Shown piece after piece: positions 38,767-48,637 of a stretch of 64,000 nt of DNA. The notes beneath the pieces are model-generated. The model did not search any database. It was not told the DNA's origin and saw only the letters and a list, made by a program, of their open reading frames with translations. The stretch's first letter is position 1. Each line of letters opens with the position of its first letter. The position numbers and the translations under genes were made by a program. Origin of the DNA: Buttiauxella gaviniae (lineage in GTDB: Bacteria; Pseudomonadota; Gammaproteobacteria; Enterobacterales; Enterobacteriaceae); NCBI RefSeq assembly GCF_040786275.1, contig NZ_JBFMVT010000002.1:4526001-4590000 (forward strand). The letters are read 5' to 3'.

Positions 38767-38811
38767 CTAAATAATTCGAGTTGAAGCGGAGCTCTCCAGC
38801 TCGAACTATTT
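38767..38811. repeat. Dispersed palindromic motif, copy 1, between narL and ychO
   Basis: CTAAATAATTCGAGTTG (38767-38783) is the reverse complement of a motif at 60762-60778. With the partner arm CTCGAACTATTT (38800-38811) it forms an imperfect hairpin between the convergent genes narL and ychO, and may act as a terminator. Confidence 0.5.
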
Positions 38812-40216
38812 ACGGCGTATCAGGCAATAATTCATAGCGCGGATCTTCTACCGGGCTTACCAATAGCGGTTGCGCTAATTTCAACGTAATCCAGTTAGAC
38901 GTCACTTTCTGCCCTTTATCGTCTTCGATAACCACCGACAGACGATACGCGTTCCCACCCTCATTGTTCCATGCTGGCATAATAATGCTCCAGCCATCGG
39001 CATCGCGATTATTGGCCGGTGGAGTCAGACTCAGCGCTTGAGTATCCCCCTGCCAGCTAATATTACGGATTCCGTGCGTCGCATGGATTTGCAGCTTGAG
39101 CCCCACCGTTTCGCCCGAATGTAACTCCCACGGCGGCGTAGCCAGAAAGACCGACAGCGTTTTACGCGCCCGGTACTCCATCACCGGAAGCGAATCACGC
39201 TCAACGTTGTCATACCGGCTGCCGCGCAATGAACTGGTGGTCGCCACTTCGGCGGCAGAGAGCTGTTTTTCCACCGGCACACCAAAACGATAGTTCACCT
39301 TCAGGCCGAGATTATCCTGCGAGACACCGCTTTCGCCCTGCTTGTGCTGCGCGGTCAAGGTGAGCAGCGGGATCGGGGTGTAATTCAGGCCCATCGTCAC
39401 CGCAACGGGGTTGCGATAGCCGTTGCCGTTATCAAACAGATCGACACTCTGCCCAAAATACTGCTCAAGGCTAACGCTGGTATTCACATGACGATAAAAC
39501 GGCAGCCAGGCCTGGGCGGTAACGTCATACCCGCGGGCCAGGCGTTGCTCCAGCGTTTCGCTGCTGCCCGCCTGCCAACCGGATAAGGGCTGATAATAGT
39601 TTGCAGACAGGCGTAAATACTCGCCCCACGCCTCCGCACCAAATCCGGCACGCTGTAAATTGCGGGCAAGCTGGTTGTCATAAAAGGCGTTGTAGCCGAG
39701 CAACCATTGCCCCGCGACCCAACGCTGCCCGCCGCCCAGATTGCCCACCGCACCGCTATCCTGCTGGGTAAAACCCACCTGGCTCCAGGTGAGATAACGG
39801 TTGTTATCCTCCCAGGGCGTAAACAGCGAGGCACCGCTACCGTTCCAGTTGCCATGCTCATCCACCAGCAGATTAACGCTCGCTTTACCCCAGGGGGATA
39901 ACAGTGATTCAGCCTGGCTTGTGACCTTATCTGCCAGCACATCCCGCAGGCGGGCGAAGGCAAACATTCGCGCCTGCTCGCCGGTATCCAGGCCGTCATC
40001 TACCATGCTGGCCTCACCAAATTTTTTCGCCATCGCGGCGATTTCCCGGGCGGCGGCATCGGTTTCCGGTGCAAGGCCCATATCGGGCAACTGTTCAGTC
40101 GTCTGGCTAAAGGGGTTTTCCGCTTTCTCGATAAAAGAGTGGCGGGTACTGGCACTCCCTCCCGCGCTGAGGAGGGCATATGAAAGGGTAAAAAATGGAA
40201 CAGCTTTTCTAAACAT
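38810..40216 (-). CDS. ychO: YchO, inverse-autotransporter (invasin-like) outer-membrane protein
   Basis: A 468-residue outer-membrane beta-barrel with the inverse-autotransporter fold of intimin and invasin. A signal peptide (about 1-22) precedes the barrel (about 75-320), with YLTWSQVGFTQQD, GQRWVAGQWLLGYNAFYDNQ, GAEAWGEYLRLSANYYQPLSGW and GLKVNYRFGVP. A single Ig-like C-terminal domain follows (about 345-460). E. coli YchO (464) is very similar. It has no long passenger, so adhesin function is doubtful. It lies 67 bases after nasA on the same strand with no clear terminator, so nas read-through may reach it. Confidence 0.9.
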   Translation of the reverse strand: MFRKAVPFFTLSYALLSAGGSASTRHSFIEKAENPFSQTTEQLPDMGLAPETDAAAREIAAMAKKFGEASMVDDGLDTGEQARMFAFARLRDVLADKVTSQAESLLSPWGKASVNLLVDEHGNWNGSGASLFTPWEDNNRYLTWSQVGFTQQDSGAVGNLGGGQRWVAGQWLLGYNAFYDNQLARNLQRAGFGAEAWGEYLRLSANYYQPLSGWQAGSSETLEQRLARGYDVTAQAWLPFYRHVNTSVSLEQYFGQSVDLFDNGNGYRNPVAVTMGLNYTPIPLLTLTAQHKQGESGVSQDNLGLKVNYRFGVPVEKQLSAAEVATTSSLRGSRYDNVERDSLPVMEYRARKTLSVFLATPPWELHSGETVGLKLQIHATHGIRNISWQGDTQALSLTPPANNRDADGWSIIMPAWNNEGGNAYRLSVVIEDDKGQKVTSNWITLKLAQPLLVSPVEDPRYELLPDTP

Positions 40217-40283
40217 CTGGAAATTATAACATCACGTTCCGGCAAATCCTGCTTAAACGCGTAAACACGGATTTCTCCGGTTT

Positions 40284-42869
40284 TTATTTAAGCAGGGCTT
40301 TAAGCTCCGGAATACAAGACCCACAGTTGGTGCCGCAGCGTAATCTCTCCCCCAGGGAAGCCACCGTCTGGCATCCTGCGGCAATCGCCCCCCGAATCGT
40401 ATTCTCCCCTACGCCAAAACAGCTACATATCACGGGGCCGGTATCCTCACTCACGCCAGGCGATTGCCCGGTTAACAAACGATGGCGTTCAGCAGGCGTT
40501 TGCGGTGCCTGGTTAAAGGCACTGACTACCGCTGCGGTATTAATCCTCGGCCAGATTTTTGCCGAATAAAATGCGAGCTGTAGTTCTCCTTCACGCCAGG
40601 CGAGCAGATGGTAAAAATCCTTCTCACCGCAGGCATACTGCAACTGCCAGCCTCGGCCTGCGGTCAGGGTTTCAATCCAGGACTCAGGCGAACTGTCTGT
40701 AGCACAAAGAAAATGCTCCACGCCCGCTGACGCCTGCCGCCACCACTGAATATCTTGCGCAAAAGTAAACGATTCGCGGGCAAAAATCTCCCCGAACCAT
40801 ACGGGCTGTAGCGCCTGGATACGCACCGCCGTTTGCTTGCTTTCGGGCTGGCCGGAATGCGGATCACAGACGCTCTCCACCAGGCCATTAATCTGCCCTT
40901 TCCGCGCAAACTGCTGGTTCCAGTGCATTGGCACAAACACATTTCCCGGCAACGGATTTTCACTCACCTGCACGCGCGCCACCAGTGCGCCCGAACGGGA
41001 AATCACTCTTGCCAGCTTATTATCAGTGACACTGTAACGTTTTGCGTCATGGGGATGAATTTCAAGAAATGGCATGTTGATATGCTGCATCAGGCGCGGC
41101 ACGCTGCCGGTGCGCGTCATAGTGTGCCACTGATCGCGGATGCGCCCGGTATTCAGAATGAGTGGATAGAGACGATCGGCAACGGCGTGCGGTAATTCGG
41201 GCTCAACAGGCAGCAACTGGAATTTTCCGCCTGGTCGCCAGCTTTTAAACGCTACATTTCCGCAGGCCGCTACCGGCCAGCGCACCGGTTCCAGCGCGTC
41301 ATATTGTTCGCGAGTCAGGTTTGCCAGGCCGCTGATATCAAACGCGCGCGTGCCGTTATTTTCAAAACCGGAAAGGGCAGCATGTTCGCTAAAAATTTCA
41401 TGAGGATGCTGCCAGCCGAACGCATCACCATAGCCCAGCCGTTGGGCTATCTGCGAAACAATCCACCAGTCTGCCCGAGCCTCACCGGGTGCGGGCAAAA
41501 ATGCGCGCTGGCGTGAAATCCGTCGTTCAGAATTGGTGACGGTTCCGTTTTTCTCCCCCCACGCCAGCGCCGGAAATCTTACCGTGGCAACGCGCGAGGT
41601 ATCTGTTTCACGCACCACATCCGAAACAATCACCAGCGGGCAATTCGCCAGCGCCTGCGCCACATGAGAGCTGTCCGGGAGGGAAACCAGCGGATTGGTG
41701 CCCATAATCCATACCGCTTTTACTTCGCCGCGCCCTATCGCCTCAAACAACTCTACCGCCATCAGCCCCGGCGTTTGCGCGATGCGCTCGCTGCCCCAAA
41801 AACGCCCGAGCCGTGCGATATCCGCAGGCTCAAAATTCATATGGCTTGCCAGTTGATTAGCCAGGCCGCCCACTTCGCGCCCGCCCATGGCATTTGGCTG
41901 CCCGGTCAGCGAAAACGGGCCGCAGCCGGAACGCCCCAGTTTGCCGCTCGCCAGGTGCACATTGATGATGGCGTTGCATTTGTCACTGCCGCTGGATGAC
42001 TGGTTAATCCCCATGGTGTAGAGCGTCATTGCCCGCTCAGCTTCGCTAAACCATTGCCAGAAGGTTTGCATATCCGCAAGATCCAACTGGCAGAAATCTG
42101 CGCATTTTGCAGGCGTCCAGCCCGTGGCACTCTCCAGAGCAGCCGTCTGCCCCTCGAATAAATCCCCCGTGAGCGGGTGCACATTATGCAGGTGATTGAG
42201 CAGGCCGACGAACAATCCGGCGTCGCTCCCTGGACGTAATGCGAGATGCAAATCGGCAATGTCACAGGTGGCGGTGCGGCGCGGGTCGATAACCACCACT
42301 TTCATCTGCGGGCGTTGCTGTTTTGCCTGCACCAGGCGCTGATAAAGCACCGGATGCGCCCAGGCCGCGTTCGACCCGACCAGCACCACAAGGTCGGTTT
42401 GCTCCAGATCCTCATAGCTACACGGGACGTAATCCGCGCCAAAAGCACGCTTATATCCCACCACCGCCGACGACATACAAAGCCGCGAGTTGGTGTCGAT
42501 GTTGCCCGCGCCAATAAACCCCTTCATCAGTTTATTGGCAACGTAGTAATCTTCCGTCAGCAACTGGCCTGAGGCGTAAAACGCCACGGCTTGCGGGCCA
42601 AACTCAGCGATAATTCCCTGTAGACGGCGGGCGGTTTCATCCAGCGCGGTTTCCCACGCCACGCGTTCGCCATTCAATTCGGGATAGAGCAATCGGCCTT
42701 CCAGTCCGAGCGTTTCCCCCAGCGCCGCACCTTTCACACATAGCCGCCCAAGGTTTGCCGGATGCTGTTGATCCCCGCTGATTTCATAATTCCCGGCCTG
42801 GGTTTTCATCACCTGCACGCCGCAGCCAACGCCGCAGTACGGGCAAGTCGTGCGCACCCCGCCGCTCAT
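40284..42869 (-). CDS. nasA: Assimilatory nitrate reductase catalytic subunit NasA
   Basis: An 861-residue cytoplasmic bis-MGD molybdoenzyme that reduces nitrate to nitrite for nitrogen assimilation. The N-terminal 4Fe-4S site is CPYCGVGCGV plus the Cys in RLCVKGA. The CMSSAVVGYKRAFG segment includes the Cys ligand of molybdenum for this NasA/NapA subfamily. A BFD-like [2Fe-2S] domain lies at the C-terminus (VICSCFGVG ... CGTNCGSCIPELK), accepting electrons from the reductase. The ATG overlaps the nasB stop (ATGA) and has a GGAGGC site; an upstream start would extend 14 codons. It closes the operon. Confidence 0.93.
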   Translation of the reverse strand: MSGGVRTTCPYCGVGCGVQVMKTQAGNYEISGDQQHPANLGRLCVKGAALGETLGLEGRLLYPELNGERVAWETALDETARRLQGIIAEFGPQAVAFYASGQLLTEDYYVANKLMKGFIGAGNIDTNSRLCMSSAVVGYKRAFGADYVPCSYEDLEQTDLVVLVGSNAAWAHPVLYQRLVQAKQQRPQMKVVVIDPRRTATCDIADLHLALRPGSDAGLFVGLLNHLHNVHPLTGDLFEGQTAALESATGWTPAKCADFCQLDLADMQTFWQWFSEAERAMTLYTMGINQSSSGSDKCNAIINVHLASGKLGRSGCGPFSLTGQPNAMGGREVGGLANQLASHMNFEPADIARLGRFWGSERIAQTPGLMAVELFEAIGRGEVKAVWIMGTNPLVSLPDSSHVAQALANCPLVIVSDVVRETDTSRVATVRFPALAWGEKNGTVTNSERRISRQRAFLPAPGEARADWWIVSQIAQRLGYGDAFGWQHPHEIFSEHAALSGFENNGTRAFDISGLANLTREQYDALEPVRWPVAACGNVAFKSWRPGGKFQLLPVEPELPHAVADRLYPLILNTGRIRDQWHTMTRTGSVPRLMQHINMPFLEIHPHDAKRYSVTDNKLARVISRSGALVARVQVSENPLPGNVFVPMHWNQQFARKGQINGLVESVCDPHSGQPESKQTAVRIQALQPVWFGEIFARESFTFAQDIQWWRQASAGVEHFLCATDSSPESWIETLTAGRGWQLQYACGEKDFYHLLAWREGELQLAFYSAKIWPRINTAAVVSAFNQAPQTPAERHRLLTGQSPGVSEDTGPVICSCFGVGENTIRGAIAAGCQTVASLGERLRCGTNCGSCIPELKALLK

Positions 42870-45800
42870 GATGCCTCCGCACGCACAATCAGCGCCTGGT
42901 TCCCCACCCAAACGGTGCCCTGCTCCACTTTTACCGGCCAGGCACGTACCGCCTGCTCACCGTCCTGAGTGCGCCCGTCGCGCAGGCGAATGCGGTGTTT
43001 GTAGAGCGGAGAAATAACGATGGGCTCACCGGAGGCGTCACCGACGATGCCGCGCGACAGCACGTTGGCATCGCTGCCCGGTTCAAGATTATCCAGCGCG
43101 TAAATCGCATCCCCAAAGCGGAACAGCGCAATTTGCAGATCCCCCAGACGGGCACCAATGCCCGCCTGCGCCGGGATCGCGCTGATATCGCACACCGCCT
43201 GCCACGGTTTAGCAGACGTAACGGCCGGGAGATGAATAACATCGTTCACCGGCTGTAACTGCCCGCGCAGCGGCAGGCGCTGTACGGCTTCATCCGGCCG
43301 ATCGCTGTTAACGTATGAGCGGAAGAGCGCCAGGCGGTCCGGGCTATTGAGCGTGGTTTGCCACTCGCACTGGTAAGTTTCCACTACGCTCGCCATCTCT
43401 TTTTCCAGCTCGTCAGTAAGCCCAAGGCTGTCGTTTAAAATCACTTCGCGCAGATAAGCAATGCCGCCTTCGAGGTTATCCATCCAGGTACTGGTGCGCT
43501 GCAAACGGTCGGCGGTACGGATGTAAAACATCAGCAAACAGTCGATGGTGCGGATCAGCGTTTCAAGGTCGAGATCGCTTGCGAACAAATCCGCGTGACG
43601 CGGTTTCATCCCGCCGTTGCCGCAAACGTAGAGATTCCAGCCTTTATCGGTCGCAATCACGCCGATGTCTTTGCTCTGCGCTTCAGCGCATTCACGGGTG
43701 CAGCCGGACACCGCCATCTTGATTTTGTGCGGGGAACGCAGGCCCTTGTAACGGTTCTCCAGCTCAATCGCCAACCCCGTTGAATCCTGCACGCCGTAGC
43801 GGCACCAGGTTGAACCGACGCAGGATTTCACGGTACGCAACGACTTGCCGTAGGCATGGCCTGTTTCAAACCCTGCGGCGACCAACTCCTCCCAAATCAC
43901 CGGGAGTTCTTCAAGGCGAGCGCCAAAGAGATCGATGCGCTGCCCGCCGGTAATTTTGCTGTATAGCCGGTAGCGTTTTGCCACCTGCCCGATGGCAATC
44001 AGACCGTCCGGTGTGATTTCTCCGGCGGGAACGCGCGGCACAATGGAATAGGTGCCGTCTTTCTGAATATTGGCGAAGTAGCGATCGTTGGTGTCCTGAA
44101 GCGGCAAGTGCGCCGGTTTGAGCAAGTATTCATTCCAGCACGACGCCAGCACCGATGCCGCCAGCGGTTTACATATTTCGCAGCCGTGCCCTCGCCCATA
44201 GCGGGCAATCAGTTGTTCAAAACTGTGGATGTGGTTAACGCGAACGAGGTGGTAAATCTCCTGGCGCGAGTACGGGAAGTGTTCGCAAATATCCTTTTTC
44301 ACCTCAACACCCTGCGCCTGCAACTGGTATTCCATCACCTGTTTCACCAGCGCCGAACATCCACCACAGCCGGTCGCCGCTTTGGTGCAGGCTTTAATCG
44401 CCCCCAACTCTCCCGCGCCGTTGCTCACCGCCGCGCAAATATCCGCTTTGCTGACGTTATGGCATGAGCAAATTTGTGCGGTGTCCGGCAAGGCCGCTAC
44501 GCCCAGCCCTTTCGGTGCACCACCTACGCTTGCGGGTAAAATCAGGCTTTCTGGCTGTGCGGGCAACGCCATACCGTTAAGCATCATTTGCAGGAGCGTG
44601 GCATATTCCTGGCTATCCCCCACCAGCACGCCACCGAGCAGCGTTTTGTTATCGGCGGAAACCACAATTTTTTTGTAGATTTGCTGCGGGCCGTTGGTCC
44701 ATTGATAGCTCTGGCTGCCCGGGGTGCGACCGTGCGCGTCACCAAAAGAGGCCACTTCGACCCCGAGCAGTTTCAGTTTGGTGCTCATATCTGCGCCACG
44801 AAACGCGGATTCCTGCCCGCCGAGCGTGGCCGCCGCCACGCGTGCCATTTGATAACCCGGAGCGACCAGGCCAAAAATTTTCCCTTCCCACAGGGCGCAC
44901 TCCCCGATGGCGAAAATAGATGCATCGCTGGTTTGGCAACGATCGTTAATCACAATCCCGCCGCGCTCACCGAGCACCAGATCGCCCGTTTTGGCAAGCG
45001 CATCCTGCGGGCGGATCCCGGCGGAAAAAACGATTAAGTCGGTGCTGAGTGTGTCGCCATCGGCGAAATTAAGCTGTAAACCGTTATCGTAAGTAATCGC
45101 CGTGGTGGCTTTGCTGGTATGAACCTGAACGCCGATATCGCTAATTTTGGCCCGCAGCATGGCGGCTCCGGCGTTATCGAGCTGCACCGCCATTAAGTTC
45201 GCCGCAAATTCCACTACATGCGTTTCCAGCCCAAGCTGTTTAAGCGCATTGGCCGCTTCAAGCCCTAACAGACCGCCGCCAATCACCACGCCACGTTTCG
45301 CGCTGCGGGCGCGGCCGGCAATGGCATCCAGATCGTCAAGCGTGCGGTAAACAAAGCAGCCCGCCAGGTCATTGCCCGGTACGGGCGGCACAAACGGGAA
45401 TGAACCTGTCGCCAGCACCAGTTTGTCCCAGTGGGTTTCACGCCCGTCGCTGTCGCGCACGAGGCGCTGCTGGCGGTCGATCGCCACGATTTTGCTGTTA
45501 CAGCGCAGTTCGATGTCATTTTCTTCAAAGAAATCCCCCTGCACCATTGAGAGCGATTGTGCGCTGCGCCCGGCAAAATACTCCGAAAGGTGCACGCGAT
45601 CGTACGCCGGATGACGCTCTTCACCGAACACCACAATGTGATAACTTTTATGCAGTTGCAGCGCCACGCACTGCTCCAGAAAGTGGTGTCCGACCATGCC
45701 GTGCCCGACTACTACCAGGGTTGCTTTTGTCATGTCATCGTTTCCGGCAGCCAACGGCTGCTCATCTGAAGTGTACTCATCGAACAGCGCGTCAGGCGTA

Positions 45801-46936
45801 ACCGGTGCCGCACTGAGTAAAAGGTCGGTTAGCGCATTGGCAGGCGAAATATCGCCCATCAGCAACGCCCCAACCAGCCGAGTGCCACGCAAATAGAGGC
45901 AGCGGTAATGCTTTGAGAGAGGGTCAAAGGCGGTAATGGCGCGGGTGTCCGGGTGTGGATTAACATCGCCCAGTGAAAAAAGCGGAATGCCGCTCACTTT
46001 CAGACGCGTGCCGCGGTCCTGGTAACGAAAGTCTGCCGCCGGGGAGCCACACAGGCGCGCCGCCAGAACATCCGCCTGTTGCAGGCACGGAGCCACCAGC
46101 CCCCACGTCTGCCCGTCGATTTCACAGCATTCACCCAGCGCGCTCACATGCGGCGCGGAGCTGCAAAGCTGCGGGTCTACGGCAATCCCGCGCTGGCAGG
46201 TAAGCCCCGCTCGTTGGGCGAGAGAAATATTGGGTTTCACGCCGGTGGCAATAATCACGCGTCCGGCGGGCAAAACGTCGCCATTACTCAGCACAACGCT
46301 ATCCGCGTTAATGCGCTCGATGCCGCAATTGAGCAGGCAGAGAATACCGCGTTCTGCAAGATGCTGCTCAAGCAGGTTGCCTGCCTGGGGGTTAAGCTGA
46401 ATGTCCATCAGCCACGGCTGGCGATGCACCAGCGTGACGGGAATATTGCGCGCGCGCAGCGCCGCCGCCGCTTCCACGCCGAGCAAACCGCCGCCGAGCA
46501 CCACCGCATCGCCTTCGCCATTCAGAATGCCGTCGACATCGGCCAGGGTGCGAAAACCGCGAACGTGAGGCTGCGTATGCCCGTCAATCGGCGGGATAAA
46601 CGGCAGCGAGCCTGTGGCAAAAACCAGGTCGTCATATTCCAGCGTGCGTTTATCCGAGCGCACGGTCTGACGTTGGGTGTCTACATCAAGCACCGCTTCG
46701 CCGGTGAATAGTGCAATACCGTGCGAACGATACCAGGCCGCATCGTGTAACTGCGTGGCACACGCGGGCTTTTCCCCCGCCAGCACAGGCGAGAGCAAAA
46801 TACGGTTGTAGCTAAGCGCGGGTTCGTCACCGAATAGCGTGATAGCAAAACGCGCATCACCCCGGGCGACTATCTGCTCCACCAGCCGAAGAGCCGCCAT
46901 GCCGTTGCCGATAATAATCAGACGCCGCGTTTTCAT
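42866..46936 (-). CDS. nasB: NasC-NasB fusion: NAD(P)H-dependent siroheme nitrite reductase with added FAD reductase
   Basis: A 1356-residue frame that combines two gene products kept separate in Klebsiella oxytoca. Residues 1-401 are the FAD/NAD(P)-dependent reductase NasC (GNGMAALRLVE near residue 10; VVLGGGLLGVEAA near 145). Residues 402-1356 are the nitrite reductase NasB: a second FAD/NAD module (VVGHGMVGHHFLEQC), two BFD-like Cys motifs (CSCHNVS ... GCGGCSALV; HGCEICKPL), siroheme/4Fe-4S motifs (CVGSTWC; SGCTRECAEA) and a C-terminal NirD-like domain lacking Rieske Cys and His. It reduces nitrite to ammonium with six electrons. The start at 46936 has GAGGAG seven bases upstream. An internal ATG at 45733 (weak GGAA) could still make NasB alone. 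Confidence 0.85.
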   Translation of the reverse strand: MKTRRLIIIGNGMAALRLVEQIVARGDARFAITLFGDEPALSYNRILLSPVLAGEKPACATQLHDAAWYRSHGIALFTGEAVLDVDTQRQTVRSDKRTLEYDDLVFATGSLPFIPPIDGHTQPHVRGFRTLADVDGILNGEGDAVVLGGGLLGVEAAAALRARNIPVTLVHRQPWLMDIQLNPQAGNLLEQHLAERGILCLLNCGIERINADSVVLSNGDVLPAGRVIIATGVKPNISLAQRAGLTCQRGIAVDPQLCSSAPHVSALGECCEIDGQTWGLVAPCLQQADVLAARLCGSPAADFRYQDRGTRLKVSGIPLFSLGDVNPHPDTRAITAFDPLSKHYRCLYLRGTRLVGALLMGDISPANALTDLLLSAAPVTPDALFDEYTSDEQPLAAGNDDMTKATLVVVGHGMVGHHFLEQCVALQLHKSYHIVVFGEERHPAYDRVHLSEYFAGRSAQSLSMVQGDFFEENDIELRCNSKIVAIDRQQRLVRDSDGRETHWDKLVLATGSFPFVPPVPGNDLAGCFVYRTLDDLDAIAGRARSAKRGVVIGGGLLGLEAANALKQLGLETHVVEFAANLMAVQLDNAGAAMLRAKISDIGVQVHTSKATTAITYDNGLQLNFADGDTLSTDLIVFSAGIRPQDALAKTGDLVLGERGGIVINDRCQTSDASIFAIGECALWEGKIFGLVAPGYQMARVAAATLGGQESAFRGADMSTKLKLLGVEVASFGDAHGRTPGSQSYQWTNGPQQIYKKIVVSADNKTLLGGVLVGDSQEYATLLQMMLNGMALPAQPESLILPASVGGAPKGLGVAALPDTAQICSCHNVSKADICAAVSNGAGELGAIKACTKAATGCGGCSALVKQVMEYQLQAQGVEVKKDICEHFPYSRQEIYHLVRVNHIHSFEQLIARYGRGHGCEICKPLAASVLASCWNEYLLKPAHLPLQDTNDRYFANIQKDGTYSIVPRVPAGEITPDGLIAIGQVAKRYRLYSKITGGQRIDLFGARLEELPVIWEELVAAGFETGHAYGKSLRTVKSCVGSTWCRYGVQDSTGLAIELENRYKGLRSPHKIKMAVSGCTRECAEAQSKDIGVIATDKGWNLYVCGNGGMKPRHADLFASDLDLETLIRTIDCLLMFYIRTADRLQRTSTWMDNLEGGIAYLREVILNDSLGLTDELEKEMASVVETYQCEWQTTLNSPDRLALFRSYVNSDRPDEAVQRLPLRGQLQPVNDVIHLPAVTSAKPWQAVCDISAIPAQAGIGARLGDLQIALFRFGDAIYALDNLEPGSDANVLSRGIVGDASGEPIVISPLYKHRIRLRDGRTQDGEQAVRAWPVKVEQGTVWVGNQALIVRAEAS

Positions 46937-46946
46937 GGGCGACTCC

Positions 46947-47735
46947 TCAGGCAGCCTTAGGCTGCTTTTCATACAGGAAACGCAGCACCTGCTGGCGCAG
47001 ATGGTGATAACGGCTATCTTCTGCGAGTTCAACGCGATGGCGCGGGCGCGGTAAATCCACCTGCAGCGTTTCGCCAACCGTCGCCGCAGGGCCGTTGGTC
47101 ATCATTAGCACGCGGTCAGAAAGCAGCACGGCTTCGTCTACGTCATGGGTGATAAGCACGATGGTGGTGCGCAATTCCTGCTGAATGTGCATCACCGCAT
47201 CCTGCAAATGGGCACGCGTCAGGGCATCGAGCGCGCCGAACGGTTCGTCCATCAGCAGCACTTTCGGTTTCATCGCCAGCGCACGGGCAATACCTATGCG
47301 TTGTTTCATACCCCCGGAAATCTCGCCGGGACGCTTGTTGATGGCGTGCCCCATCTGCACTCGCTCGAGGTTATGAATAATCCATTCCCGACGCTCGGCG
47401 CGGTTCATGCTGCGGCGGAATACTTGATCCACCGCCAGAGCAACGTTTTCAAAACAGGTCATCCACGGCAGGAGCGAATGGTTCTGGAATACCACCGCGC
47501 GCTCGGGCCCAGGCCCCGCAATTTCTCGGTTGTCGCATAACAATCCGCCTTCGGTAGGCAAAGTGATGCCGGCAATCAGGTTGAGCAGGGTTGATTTTCC
47601 GCAGCCCGAATGCCCAATCAGGCTGATGGTCTCCCCTTCGGCGATGTCGAAACTGACGTTGCTCAGGGCTAAAAACTCGCCGCTGGCGGTTGAAAAACGT
47701 TGGCTGACATTTTGAACCTGGATAATTTTTTTCAT
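46947..47735 (-). CDS. nasD: Nitrate/nitrite ABC transporter ATPase NasD
   Basis: A 262-residue ATPase of the nitrate/sulfonate/bicarbonate importer family. Walker A is GHSGCGKST, Q-loop VVFQNHSLLPW, signature [15 protein letters not shown], Walker B VLLMDEP and switch His LITHD. Two adjacent ATG codons (47738 and 47735) could serve; the second has the better distance from AAGGGG. It drives NasE with NasF as the binding protein, and lies 10 bases upstream of the nasC start. Confidence 0.92.
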   Translation of the reverse strand: MKKIIQVQNVSQRFSTASGEFLALSNVSFDIAEGETISLIGHSGCGKSTLLNLIAGITLPTEGGLLCDNREIAGPGPERAVVFQNHSLLPWMTCFENVALAVDQVFRRSMNRAERREWIIHNLERVQMGHAINKRPGEISGGMKQRIGIARALAMKPKVLLMDEPFGALDALTRAHLQDAVMHIQQELRTTIVLITHDVDEAVLLSDRVLMMTNGPAATVGETLQVDLPRPRHRVELAEDSRYHHLRQQVLRFLYEKQPKAA

Positions 47736-47745
47736 CATCTGCCCC

Positions 47746-48627
47746 TTATTTTTCCCAGCTAAAGCGGCGTGCCAGCAGCATTAAGCCCTGCTCAAGCAGC
47801 AGCCCGACGACACCGATGATCACAATCGCGATAAGAATGTTTTCGACGTTTAGGTTGTTCCACTCATTCCAGATCCAGAACCCAATCCCCAGGCCGCCGG
47901 TCAGCATTTCGGCGGCGACAATCACCAGCCATGCAATGCCGATGGAAAGCCGCACGCCGGTTAACACCGCAGGCAGGACCGCCGGGAATAAAATGCGCCG
48001 CATCACCGTCCATTCGGAAAGCTTCAGCACTCGCGCCACGTTGAGGTAGTCCTCCGGAATACGCTTCACCCCTTCGGCGGTGTTAATCACCATCGGCCAG
48101 ATAGAGCAGATGAAAATCGTCCAGCTTGAGGCGGGTTCCGCTTTTTGGAAAAGCAGCAGGCCGATGGGCAGCCATGCAAGCGGACTCACGGGGCGCAGCA
48201 GCGCGATAATCGGGTTAAACATGCGGGCGAGGAAGGTAAAGCGGCCTATCAGGAAGCCCGCTGGAATACCGACGATAGCCGCCAGACCGAAGCCGATAGC
48301 CACGCGCTGGAGTGAAGCCAGAATGTTCCAGCCAATCCCCTGGTCATTCGGCCCGGCGTTATAAAACGGGTCGGAAAATAACGTAATGGCAGATTCCAGC
48401 GTACTCAGCGGCGTCGGAAAACCTTTGCTGTTGATGGCGGCGATTTGCCACGCCACCACCAGCAAGCCCATACCGAGCGTGGCGGGGATCAGGCGCTGAA
48501 ACAGATTCAGGCAAAACGTGCGCCACTGCGGTTTACGGCGACGAACGGTAACGGGTGGAAGCACGATTACTTCCCCTGCCGCTGCATTCAGTGCCTGCTC
48601 GGGTGGTTTATGTGCAAGTTGGTTCAT
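47746..48627 (-). CDS. nasE: Nitrate/nitrite ABC transporter permease NasE
   Basis: A 293-residue inner-membrane permease of the NrtB type. After a cytoplasmic N-terminal segment (to about 50), six predicted helices follow, with the EAA-type coupling loop in DYLNVARVLKLSEWTVMRRILFPAVLP. The start at 48627 (MNQLAHKPPEQA) has AAGGGGAA seven bases upstream; the open frame reaches 26 codons further without a ribosome site. It takes nitrate from NasF and is energised by NasD. Confidence 0.92.
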   Translation of the reverse strand: MNQLAHKPPEQALNAAAGEVIVLPPVTVRRRKPQWRTFCLNLFQRLIPATLGMGLLVVAWQIAAINSKGFPTPLSTLESAITLFSDPFYNAGPNDQGIGWNILASLQRVAIGFGLAAIVGIPAGFLIGRFTFLARMFNPIIALLRPVSPLAWLPIGLLLFQKAEPASSWTIFICSIWPMVINTAEGVKRIPEDYLNVARVLKLSEWTVMRRILFPAVLPAVLTGVRLSIGIAWLVIVAAEMLTGGLGIGFWIWNEWNNLNVENILIAIVIIGVVGLLLEQGLMLLARRFSWEK

Positions 48628-48637
48628 CTTATTCCCC

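Noticed and set aside
40223-40228. TATAAT box just before the ychO start codon
   Set aside because: It lies only seven bases from the ATG and has no -35 at proper spacing; it would need a leaderless transcript.
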